Shown here: positions 1-5,565 of the stretch, one piece after another
Layout of the letters: the number at the start of each line of letters is the position of its first letter
How positions within the stretch are numbered: the first letter of the stretch is position 1
DNA from: Synechococcaceae bacterium WBB_10_009
Lineage (GTDB): Bacteria > Cyanobacteriota > Cyanobacteriia > PCC-6307 > Cyanobiaceae
Assembly: GCA_010030955.1 (NCBI GenBank)
Contig: RHBP01000078.1
Coordinates: 1-7,740 of the forward strand
Length of the DNA: 7,740 nt
Direction: 5' to 3'
Made by a program: the position numbers and the translations under genes
Notes under the pieces: generated by a model
The model's input: only the letters and a program-made list of their open reading frames with translations
Database searches by the model: none
What the model was told of the DNA's origin: nothing

Positions 1-2068
1 AGCCGATCAGGCAAGCCAGATGGTGGGTGCTCCAGCACTGGGCCGTGTCCACCACCAGGGAGGTTTGCAGGCGCAGGCCAAGGTTGAGCAGGTGGTGGTG
101 CACCGCCCCCACCGCCAGCAGCGGCGGGATGTAGGTGGTGGTGGCGTTGATGCCACAGGGCTGGCCCTGGGCATTGGTGCGGTCGGAGAGCACCAGGATC
201 TGGCCACCGGCGCGCACGGCGGCTTCGGCCGCCGCCTTCAGCTCCGCCAGGGCCGCCTCCAGCCCGGCGGGCCCCGCCGTGATCGGCATCAGGGTGGAGA
301 GGGTGCTGCAACCCAGGCCCTGCTGGGCCACGGCAGCCAGCTCCGCTTCGTTGAGGATCGGGCTGCTGAGGTGGAGCACCGCGGCGGCATCGGCCTGGGG
401 GCGCAGCGGTGAGCGGCGCTTGCCGAGGTGCATCTCCAGGCTCATCACCAGCTTTTCCCGCAGGGGATCGATCGGCGGGTTGGTGACCTGGGCGAAGCGT
501 TGTTTGAAGTAGTCGTAGAGCAGGTGGGGCTTGTCGGAGAGCACCGCCAGGGGGATGTCATCCCCCATGCAGTAGGTGGGCTCCTTGGCGGCGCCGGCCA
601 TGTCCTCGATCACGAGGTCGAAGTCCTCGGCGGTGAAGCCGTAGGCGGTCTGCAGCTGCAGCAGCTCCAGATCCCCCAGCTGGCGCTGCTGCCCCCAGGG
701 TTGGGCGCCAAGGCTGCGGCGATGCTCCGCCAGCCACTGGCCATAGGGATGGCGCTGGGCCACCTCCTGCTTCACCTCCCAGTTGCGCAGCAGCCGGCCC
801 TGCTCGAGGTCCACCGCCAGCATCTGGCCGGGGCCCAGGCGGCCCTTCTCCACGATGCGGCTCTCCTCGAGCTCCACCACCCCGGTTTCCGAGCCCATCA
901 CCACCACGCCATCACGGGTGATGCAGTAGCGGGCGGGGCGCAGGCCGTTGCGATCGAGGGTGGCCCCCACGCTGCGGCCGTCGGCAAACACCAGCAGGGC
1001 CGGGCCGTCCCAGGGCTCCTGGGTGCAGGCGGAATACTCGTAGAAGGCCTGGATGGCCGGTTTGTCGTCGAGCTCGGGCTGGTCGCGGAAGGCCTCCGGC
1101 ACCAGCGTCAGCAGGCTTTCGGTGATCGGGCGGCCGCTGCGCACGAGCAGCTCCAGGGTGGCGTCGAGGTTGGCGGAGTCGCTGAAGGCCGGGTTCACCA
1201 CCGGCTTGAGATCCGCGGCGGCGTCGCCCCACACCGCATCGAGCTCCGCCTCGGCGGCGCGGGCCCAATTGAGGTTGCCCAGCAGGGTGTTGATCTCGCC
1301 GTTGTGGCCCAGCAGCCGCATCGGCTGTGCCAGGGGCCAACGGGGCAGGGTGTTGGTGCTGAAGCGGCGGTGGTACACCGCAAAGCTCACGGCGAAGCGG
1401 GGATCGCGCAGGTCGCCGTAGAAGGAGGAGAGCACCTCCGAGCGCACCATCCCCTTGTAAACCACGGTGCGGCCGCTGAGGGAGGCGAAATACAGGTCGC
1501 CGGGGCCGGCCCCCCACACCTCACGGGCACGGTCGCCGCAGCGGCGGCGCAGACGGAACAGCAGGGCCTCCAGGGCATCGCCCTCGCCATCGGCGGCCAG
1601 CAGCCACTGCTCGATCACCGGGGCCGTGCCGCGGGCCATGGGCCCCAGCACAGCCGGGTCCACGGGCACCGGGCGCCAACCCAGGCTGCGCAGGCCCAAA
1701 CGCTCGGCCTCCTGGTCACAAAACTGGCGGGCCTGGTCGCGGCGCTGGGGATCGGCCGGCAGAAAGGCCATCCCCAGGCCGCGGGGGCCGCCGCTGTGGG
1801 CTGCCGCCGCAGGCCACACCGCCTCCAGGAAGCCCCAGGGGATGCCGCAGAGCACACCGGCACCGTCGCCGGAGTCGCCGTCGCCGCCACAGCCGCCGCG
1901 GTGCTCCATGCAATCGAGGCCCCGCAGGGCCTGCTGCAGCAGCCAATGGCTGGCCTCACCCTTGAGGCTGGCCAGAAAACCCACCCCGCAGGCATCCTTC
2001 TCACCGGCCACGGCCGCGGGGGCCGGGGTGTCGCGATGGGGCCATTCAGGGCGAGAGAACAGCGACAT
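1..2068 (-). CDS. gltB: Glutamate synthase (GOGAT), probably ferredoxin-dependent, N-terminal 689 codons; 3' end outside window
   Basis: Glutamate synthase converts glutamine and 2-oxoglutarate into two glutamates, completing ammonium assimilation with glutamine synthetase. The first 689 codons are open without a stop; the family is about 1500 residues long, so less than half is visible. After a 26-residue propeptide comes DACGVGF, with Cys27 expected to become the N-terminal nucleophile of the class II glutaminase domain. Other glutaminase motifs are HRGG (56-59), GDSGDGAG (64-71), HRRFSTNTLPRWP (from 233), GHNGEIN (254-260) and DRNGLRP (372-378). From about residue 470 the central domain begins, including KEPTYCMGDD around Cys500 and NPPIDPLRE. 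The ATG at 2066-2068 is the only plausible start: no ATG, GTG or TTG was seen in frame just upstream, and there is no clear Shine-Dalgarno. It is divergent from the glycosidase gene. The region separating ferredoxin from NAD(P)H enzymes lies outside the window, so the ferredoxin call (often named glsF in this lineage) rests on lineage. Confidence 0.96.
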   Translation of the reverse strand, partial: MSLFSRPEWPHRDTPAPAAVAGEKDACGVGFLASLKGEASHWLLQQALRGLDCMEHRGGCGGDGDSGDGAGVLCGIPWGFLEAVWPAAAAHSGGPRGLGMAFLPADPQRRDQARQFCDQEAERLGLRSLGWRPVPVDPAVLGPMARGTAPVIEQWLLAADGEGDALEALLFRLRRRCGDRAREVWGAGPGDLYFASLSGRTVVYKGMVRSEVLSSFYGDLRDPRFAVSFAVYHRRFSTNTLPRWPLAQPMRLLGHNGEINTLLGNLNWARAAEAELDAVWGDAAADLKPVVNPAFSDSANLDATLELLVRSGRPITESLLTLVPEAFRDQPELDDKPAIQAFYEYSACTQEPWDGPALLVFADGRSVGATLDRNGLRPARYCITRDGVVVMGSETGVVELEESRIVEKGRLGPGQMLAVDLEQGRLLRNWEVKQEVAQRHPYGQWLAEHRRSLGAQPWGQQRQLGDLELLQLQTAYGFTAEDFDLVIEDMAGAAKEPTYCMGDDIPLAVLSDKPHLLYDYFKQRFAQVTNPPIDPLREKLVMSLEMHLGKRRSPLRPQADAAAVLHLSSPILNEAELAAVAQQGLGCSTLSTLMPITAGPAGLEAALAELKAAAEAAVRAGGQILVLSDRTNAQGQPCGINATTTYIPPLLAVGAVHHHLLNLGLRLQTSLVVDTAQCWSTHHLACLIG

Positions 2069-2143
2069 AACCCGGCGACAACCTGAACTGAAGAACGGAG
2101 TGGGGCGGGTCAGCGCCGTGGCGCCCCCACCTCTGGCCTGGCC

Positions 2144-2251
2144 ATGCCGGAGGTTCAGCAGCTGGCTCAGCCGCTGAAAGCCCCCAGGATGCCCAAGCTG
2201 ATGGCCGATCGCGCACGGCCGCAGGGCCGCGCTGCCAAACGACGATCCTAA
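2144..2251 (+). CDS. Possible small basic protein, 35 residues, unrecognised
   Basis: An ATG-to-TAA reading frame of 35 codons lies inside the divergent spacer and overlaps no other gene. The predicted peptide begins MPEVQQL, has a second Met in PRMPKLM, and ends in a basic tail, RAAKRRS. It has no hydrophobic stretch, so it is not a small membrane subunit. There is no Shine-Dalgarno before the ATG, but most genes here lack one. Its stop is in the same frame as the glycosidase gene starting 66 bases downstream. In DNA this GC-rich, an open frame of this length is expected by chance, so coding status is uncertain. It could equally be untranslated leader of the downstream gene. I do not recognise a family. 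Confidence 0.22.
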   Translation: MPEVQQLAQPLKAPRMPKLMADRARPQGRAAKRRS

Positions 2252-2291
2252 AAGCTGGGGCGCTCGATTCGCCCTGGGCACCGCCGCTACC

Positions 2292-2309
2292 GTGGCGCCA
2301 CCTGTGGCG
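2292..2309. repeat. Inverted/direct GTGGCG repeat just upstream of the glycosidase start
   Basis: GTGGCGCCAC at 2292-2301 is a perfect 10-bp palindrome, and GTGGCG recurs at 2304-2309. CGCCAC (2296-2301) can therefore pair instead with GTGGCG (2304-2309) across a 2-base gap. It ends eight bases before the ATG at 2318, so it could be an operator or a structure covering the start codon. Chance is also plausible in such GC-rich sequence. Confidence 0.3.
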
Positions 2310-2317
2310 GCGGACCG

Positions 2318-4069
2318 ATGGCACCCCTGCCCGCGCTGGTGGCCTTGCTGCCCGGGATTCCGCTGGTGCCGCCCCCAGCCCTGGAACCGGGGGGGCCACC
2401 GGCCCGCATCCAGCCCCACAGCCAACCCGCCAATCGGCCCGTCCCCCTGGCCCCTGGGCAGGGCGATTGGCTCGAGATCAACGGCTGGCGCCAACGGGCC
2501 CGCTGGCGCATCGAGCGGGGGGAGCTGTGGCTGCCCCTGGAGGTGCTCGATGGCCAACTGGGCGTGAGCCGCAGCCCCGCTGGCGCCGAGGGCCTGGAGC
2601 TGGAGTGGTTCGGCGTGCGGGTGCCGGTGCCCCCCAGCCAGCAGCGCAGCCTCGACGACGAAGTGGCCGTGCCCACCGGTGCGCTGCTGCGGGCCCTGGG
2701 GGTGCGCATCCAACAGCGCCAGGGCACCTTGGAACTCCAGCTGCCGGCGGCGGAGCTGCTGGCGGTGCGCAGCCGCGACCAGGGGCTGGGGCAGCGGCGG
2801 GTGGTGCTCGACCTGGCGGCACCGGCCCTGGTGCGCAGCGGCGATGGCCGGCTGCAGCTGGCGATCCGCAGCACCGCCGAGCAACGGGGGCAATTGCGTC
2901 AACTGGGGCTCGACCCCAACGACACCGACGGCTGGCTCAGCCTGCGGGCCCCGGAGGCCCGGCGCCTCAGCCTGGCCTCCCCCTGGCGGCTGGTGCTCGA
3001 CATGCCGGCCGAAGCCGCTGCGAGCGCCGATCAGCCGCCCAGCCCGCCCCGGGATCCGCGCCTGCTGGCCCTGCAGCAACAGGGGTTGCAGCTGCAGCGG
3101 CAGGTCGTGCGCCAGGGCGACCAGCAGCTGCTGCTTCACAGCGTGCAGCTCGACCCACGCCAGGTGCCGTTGGAGCTGCGCCCCCTCAGGCGCCCCTCGG
3201 GCATGCAGGGGTTGAGCAGCCTCAACCAACTGGCCCGCCAGGGGCAGGCGCTGATCGCCATCAACGGCGGGTATTTCAACCGGGTCAACCGGCTGCCCCT
3301 GGGGGCGATGCGCCACCAGGGGCGCTGGCTCTCCGGGCCGATCCTCAACCGCGGCGCCATCGGCTGGAGCCCCGGCGAGCTGCCCCAGTTCGACCGGCTC
3401 AGCCTTGAGGAGAGCGTGGAGGACGAACAGCGCCAGCGCTGGCCGATCGGCAGCGTCAATAGCGGCTACGTGCAGAAGGGGCTGGCCCGCTACACCGCCG
3501 ACTGGGGCCCCCTCTACCAACCGATCACCGGCACCGAGATGGGGGTGCTGGTGCGCAGCGGCCGGGTGGTGCGGCGCTACGAGCTGGGGGAACTCGACGG
3601 CGGCGTGCCGCTGGCGGCGGGCGATCTGCTGATCGTGGCCCGGGGGGGCACCACGGTGCCGTGGCAGGACGGCGAGGCCCTCAGCCTGCGCAGCCGCGCC
3701 AGCAGCCCCCTGGGGCTCAAACCGCATGTGATGGGGGGCGGCCCCCTGCTGCTGCAGAACGGGCGGGTGGTGCTCAACGGCGGCGCCGAGGGCTTCACGC
3801 CGGGGTTTCTGCAGCAGGGGGCCCCGCGCACGGTGGTGGGCAGCGATGGCCGCCAGCTGTGGCTGATCACCCTGCAGGGGCTGAATGGGCCCGGCCCCAC
3901 CCTCTGGAGCACCGCCCAGGTGCTGCGGCAGCTGGGGCTTGTGGATGCCCTCAACCTCGACGGCGGCAGCTCCACCGGCCTGGTGGTGGCCGATGTGCAA
4001 ACGGTGATGGGCCGCGGCGTGGCGGCGGCGGTGCACAACGGCCTGGGGCTGGTGCCGCGCCAGCCCTAG
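2318..4069 (+). CDS. Phosphodiester glycosidase (NAGPA/DUF2233-type) domain protein with N-terminal stalk/AMIN-like region
   Basis: The C-terminal part, about residues 300-583, matches the family named after mammalian N-acetylglucosamine-1-phosphodiester alpha-N-acetylglucosaminidase. Key motifs are AINGGYFN (Ile315-Asn321 after Ala), GPILNRGAIG, and LNLDGGSSTG (545-554). Family enzymes cleave sugar-phosphodiester bonds; bacterial members are thought to act on envelope polymers, but the substrate here is unknown. The first half looks composite: 68-82 and 116-141 resemble copper-amine-oxidase-like stalk repeats (LPLEVLDGQLG; VPTGALLRALGV), and 161-166 RVVLDL with 223-229 WRLVLDM resemble an AMIN-type envelope-binding fold. 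These N-terminal calls are by pattern only. Residues 1-22 are hydrophobic and proline-rich without a basic n-region, so export is likely but the signal is weak. ATG 2318 is the first start codon in frame after the stop at 2249-2251. It lies 36 bp before the IscA-like gene, suggesting co-transcription. Confidence 0.85.
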   Translation: MAPLPALVALLPGIPLVPPPALEPGGPPARIQPHSQPANRPVPLAPGQGDWLEINGWRQRARWRIERGELWLPLEVLDGQLGVSRSPAGAEGLELEWFGVRVPVPPSQQRSLDDEVAVPTGALLRALGVRIQQRQGTLELQLPAAELLAVRSRDQGLGQRRVVLDLAAPALVRSGDGRLQLAIRSTAEQRGQLRQLGLDPNDTDGWLSLRAPEARRLSLASPWRLVLDMPAEAAASADQPPSPPRDPRLLALQQQGLQLQRQVVRQGDQQLLLHSVQLDPRQVPLELRPLRRPSGMQGLSSLNQLARQGQALIAINGGYFNRVNRLPLGAMRHQGRWLSGPILNRGAIGWSPGELPQFDRLSLEESVEDEQRQRWPIGSVNSGYVQKGLARYTADWGPLYQPITGTEMGVLVRSGRVVRRYELGELDGGVPLAAGDLLIVARGGTTVPWQDGEALSLRSRASSPLGLKPHVMGGGPLLLQNGRVVLNGGAEGFTPGFLQQGAPRTVVGSDGRQLWLITLQGLNGPGPTLWSTAQVLRQLGLVDALNLDGGSSTGLVVADVQTVMGRGVAAAVHNGLGLVPRQP

Positions 4070-4105
4070 CCCTGACAAACTGGGCGGCGCGCCTGTGATC
4101 CGCCG

Positions 4106-4474
4106 ATGCCCAAGGGCCATGGCCTGCAACTGACGGCCGCCGCCGCCGCCGAGCTGGGGCGCCAGGCCGCCGTGGCGGGCACCCCCGGGATGATGCACCT
4201 CGACCTGGTGGACGGGCAGTGCGAACGCTGGGTGATCCGCATCCGCCCGGGGCGGCTGGCCGGTGACCCGGTGGCCCGCGCCGACGGCATCACCCTGTTT
4301 GCCCCGGGCGACCAGGGCGAGCGGCTGGCGGCCCTGGAGCTCGATTACCGCGGCGACCTCAGCGGTGGTGGCTTCCTCATCCGCAGCCAGCAACCGCTGC
4401 GCATCTGCGCCTGCGGCGCCTCCTTCAGCCCCGCCCCCGAACCCCTGGCGGATGGGGTGCCGGCGACAAAGTAA
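4106..4474 (+). CDS. Divergent A-type iron-sulfur carrier (IscA/HesB/SufA-like), 122 residues
   Basis: The C-terminal part reads LDYRGDLSGGGFLIRSQQP followed by ICACGASF, closely matching the A-type carrier signature in which a GGGF loop is followed by Cys-x-Cys-Gly-x-Ser-Phe. Cys101 and Cys103 fit the paired cysteines, and Cys39 sits where the first ligand is expected; the 62- and 2-residue spacings are near those of E. coli IscA (Cys35, 99, 101). The sequence round Cys39 is GQCERW instead of the usual glycine-rich GCSG. Family members bind an Fe-S cluster or iron and pass it to apoproteins; the altered first site means the role should be treated as predicted. The protein is soluble with no signal peptide. 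The ATG at 4106 has no strong Shine-Dalgarno. It lies 36 bp after the glycosidase gene and 88 bp before rpsL. It may end an upstream transcript or read into the str operon. Confidence 0.72.
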   Translation: MPKGHGLQLTAAAAAELGRQAAVAGTPGMMHLDLVDGQCERWVIRIRPGRLAGDPVARADGITLFAPGDQGERLAALELDYRGDLSGGGFLIRSQQPLRICACGASFSPAPEPLADGVPATK

Positions 4475-4494
4475 TGTGGCGGATTGTCGAAAAC

Positions 4495-4510
4495 GGTCGG
4501 CCCGCCGACC
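4495..4510 (+). promoter_or_regulatory. Perfect hairpin in the rpsL leader (GGTCGG stem)
   Basis: GGTCGG (4495-4500) and CCGACC (4505-4510) form a perfect 6-bp stem round a CCCG loop, 52 bases before the rpsL ATG. No T-run follows, so it is not an intrinsic terminator. Nearly the same stem recurs in the rpsG-fusA spacer at 5495-5512. A role in leader regulation of the ribosomal operon is inferred. Confidence 0.4.
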
Positions 4511-4511
4511 C

Positions 4512-4531
4512 GCATTGGCCCTGGGCCATGC
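4512..4531 (+). repeat. Second, imperfect inverted repeat in the rpsL leader
   Basis: GCAT (4512-4515) pairs with ATGC (4528-4531), and GGCCC (4517-4521) pairs with GGGCC (4523-4527), with a bulged T at 4516 and a single central base. Because that centre is too tight for an RNA hairpin without opening one or two pairs, a DNA-level palindrome is also possible. It directly follows the 4495-4510 hairpin, so most of the 88-bp leader between the IscA-like gene and rpsL is taken up by inverted repeats. No credible -35/-10 pair was seen in this leader. Confidence 0.35.
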
Positions 4532-4562
4532 AGCGACGACTCTCGAAACCCATCGGCCCTCG

Positions 4563-4937
4563 ATGCCCACGATTCAGCAGCTGATCCGCAGCGAGCGGCA
4601 GCGCCTTACCCGCAAGACCAAGTCGCCCGCCCTGCGCGCCTGCCCTGAGCGCCGTGGTGTCTGCACCCGCGTGTACACCTCCACCCCGAAGAAGCCCAAC
4701 TCGGCGCTGCGCAAGGTGGCCCGTGTGCGCCTGACCTCCGGTTTCGAAGTCACGGCCTACATCCCCGGCATCGGCCACAACCTGCAGGAGCACTCCGTGG
4801 TGATGATCCGCGGTGGCCGTGTGAAGGATCTGCCCGGTGTCCGCTATCACATCATTCGCGGCACGCTCGACACCGCCGGTGTGAAGGATCGCCGCCAGTC
4901 GCGCTCCAAGTACGGCGCCAAGACCCCGAAGGATTGA
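4563..4937 (+). CDS. rpsL: Small ribosomal subunit protein S12
   Basis: S12 sits at the decoding centre of the 30S subunit and helps control codon-anticodon accuracy. The 124-residue product starts MPTIQQLIRSERQ and contains the family hallmarks TPKKPNSALRK (41-51) and RVKDLPGVRYH (86-96), ending in KYGAKTPKD. Lys43 and Lys88, where substitutions give streptomycin resistance in other bacteria, are the normal residues, so this is a wild-type, drug-sensitive form by sequence. Asp89, modified by RimO in many bacteria, is present. The frame is open back to 4263, but the family start and length fix the ATG at 4563; there is no Shine-Dalgarno. It is the first gene of the str operon, 45 bp before rpsG. 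Confidence 0.99.
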   Translation: MPTIQQLIRSERQRLTRKTKSPALRACPERRGVCTRVYTSTPKKPNSALRKVARVRLTSGFEVTAYIPGIGHNLQEHSVVMIRGGRVKDLPGVRYHIIRGTLDTAGVKDRRQSRSKYGAKTPKD

Positions 4938-4982
4938 TCCGCTGATCCCCCCCTTTTTTCCTGACACCCGCATCCCAGGTTT
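4938..4982 (+). other. rpsL-rpsG spacer with C7T6 pyrimidine tract
   Basis: The 45-bp spacer contains seven C (4947-4953) followed by six T (4954-4959). No stem precedes the T-run, so it is not a terminator. In E. coli, S7 represses the str operon through a structured rpsL-rpsG spacer; no comparable fold is obvious here. An AGG at 4977-4979 is only three bases before the rpsG ATG, too close for a good ribosome-binding site. Confidence 0.5.
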
Positions 4983-5453
4983 ATGTCCCGCCGCAATGCC
5001 GCTGAGAAGCGCCCGGTTCTGCCGGATCCCCAGTTCAACAGCCGTCTGGCCTCGATGATCGTGGCCCGGCTGATGAAGCACGGCAAGAAGTCCACCGCCC
5101 AGCGGATCCTCTCGGATGCGTTTTCGCTGATCGGTGACCGCACCGGTGCGGACCCCCTGGAAGTGTTCGAAACCGCCGTCAAGAACGCCACCCCCTTGGT
5201 GGAGGTGCGTGCCCGCCGGGTCGGTGGTGCCACCTACCAAGTGCCGATGGAAGTGCGCCAGGAGCGGGGCACCGCCATGGCCCTGCGCTGGCTGGTGAAC
5301 TTCTCCCGCGCCCGCAACGGCCGCAGCATGGCCCAGAAGCTGGCCGGCGAACTGATGGATGCCGCCAACGAGGCCGGCAGCGCCGTTCGCAAGCGCGAAG
5401 AAACCCACAAGATGGCCGAGGCCAACAAGGCCTTTGCCCACTACCGCTACTGA
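4983..5453 (+). CDS. rpsG: Small ribosomal subunit protein S7
   Basis: S7 nucleates assembly of the 30S head by binding the 3' major domain of 16S rRNA and lies near the E-site tRNA. The 156-residue product begins MSRRNAAEKRPVLPDPQFNS and includes ATPLVEVRARRVGGATYQVP, the RNA-contacting hallmark region of the family, at about residues 69-88. It ends KMAEANKAFAHYRY, the usual C-terminal form. Length and start agree with the family, with the ATG at 4983 directly preceded by GTTT. It is co-oriented with rpsL 45 bp upstream and fusA 112 bp downstream. In enterobacteria S7 is the autogenous repressor of this operon; whether that holds here cannot be seen from the protein. Confidence 0.99.
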   Translation: MSRRNAAEKRPVLPDPQFNSRLASMIVARLMKHGKKSTAQRILSDAFSLIGDRTGADPLEVFETAVKNATPLVEVRARRVGGATYQVPMEVRQERGTAMALRWLVNFSRARNGRSMAQKLAGELMDAANEAGSAVRKREETHKMAEANKAFAHYRY

Positions 5454-5463
5454 GGCGGTCCAC

Positions 5464-5484
5464 CGGGGCCCAGGGCGGGCCCCG
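5464..5484 (+). promoter_or_regulatory. Strong GC hairpin after rpsG
   Basis: CGGGGCCC (5464-5471) and GGGCCCCG (5477-5484) form a perfect 8-bp all-GC stem with an AGGGC loop, starting 11 bases after the rpsG stop. No T-run follows directly, so Rho-independent termination is unlikely from this hairpin alone. It could stabilise the rpsL-rpsG transcript end, mark a processing point, or attenuate readthrough into fusA. Confidence 0.5.
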
Positions 5485-5493
5485 CTGCAGCCC

Positions 5494-5513
5494 AGGTCGG
5501 CCAAGACCGACTT
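5494..5513 (+). promoter_or_regulatory. Second hairpin in rpsG-fusA spacer, sharing the GGTCGG stem
   Basis: AGGTCGG (5494-5500) pairs with CCGACTT (5507-5513), a 7-bp stem with one G-U pair and a six-base CCAAGA loop. The stem core GGTCGG/CCGAC matches the rpsL leader hairpin at 4495-4510. Seven T at 5530-5536 lie 16 bases after the stem, too far for a standard intrinsic terminator. The pair of hairpins plus the T-run resembles a partial terminator or attenuator setting fusA-tuf expression relative to the ribosomal proteins; that function is inferred. Confidence 0.45.
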
Positions 5514-5552
5514 GTAGACTGACGCCCGCTTTTTTTGTCGACTACACCCTCC

Positions 5553-5556
5553 GGAG
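5553..5556 (+). promoter_or_regulatory. Shine-Dalgarno of fusA
   Basis: GGAG (within CCGGAGAT) lies nine bases before the GTG at 5566. It is the only well-placed Shine-Dalgarno in front of any gene here and supports GTG initiation. Confidence 0.75.
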
Positions 5557-5565
5557 ATCTACCCC

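Larger units (their letters stand above)
2069..2317. promoter_or_regulatory. Divergent intergenic region between glutamate synthase and the glycosidase gene
   Basis: This 249-bp spacer must carry the 5' signals of both divergent genes. I see no convincing -35/-10 pair on either strand. The best minus-strand -10-like hexamer is TAGGAT (complement of 2245-2250), without a good -35 partner and about 177 bases from the glutamate synthase start. No NtcA-type GTA-N8-TAC site is present, although nitrogen-assimilation genes are often NtcA targets in cyanobacteria. Short GC-rich inverted repeats occur at 2113-2124 and 2292-2309. A possible 35-codon ORF occupies 2144-2251. Confidence 0.5.

Noticed and set aside
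428..2086. A 552-codon plus-strand open frame opposite glutamate synthase
   Set aside because: It is a GC-driven shadow: the minus strand encodes a clear glutamate synthase with catalytic motifs, while this frame gives low-complexity Gly/Ala/Gln/His-rich sequence with no family.
2069..2317. NtcA-binding site upstream of glutamate synthase
   Set aside because: No GTA-N8-TAC arrangement was found on either strand of the spacer.
2467..3408. A 313-codon plus-strand frame inside the glycosidase gene
   Set aside because: It is Pro/Ala/Gly/Arg-rich, fully contained in the glycosidase gene, and has no domain or start signal.
4263..4562. N-terminal extension of rpsL upstream to 4263
   Set aside because: The frame is open, but S12 is about 124 residues and begins MPTIQQL; the extension overlaps the IscA-like gene and is low-complexity.
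4425..5504. A 359-codon minus-strand open frame across rpsL-rpsG
   Set aside because: It is antisense to two unambiguous ribosomal protein genes, its sequence is repetitive Gly/His/Ala-rich, and no motif is recognisable.
5464..5536. Intrinsic terminator between rpsG and fusA
   Set aside because: The T7 run is separated from the nearest stem by 16 bases, and fusA continues the conserved operon; kept only as a possible attenuator.
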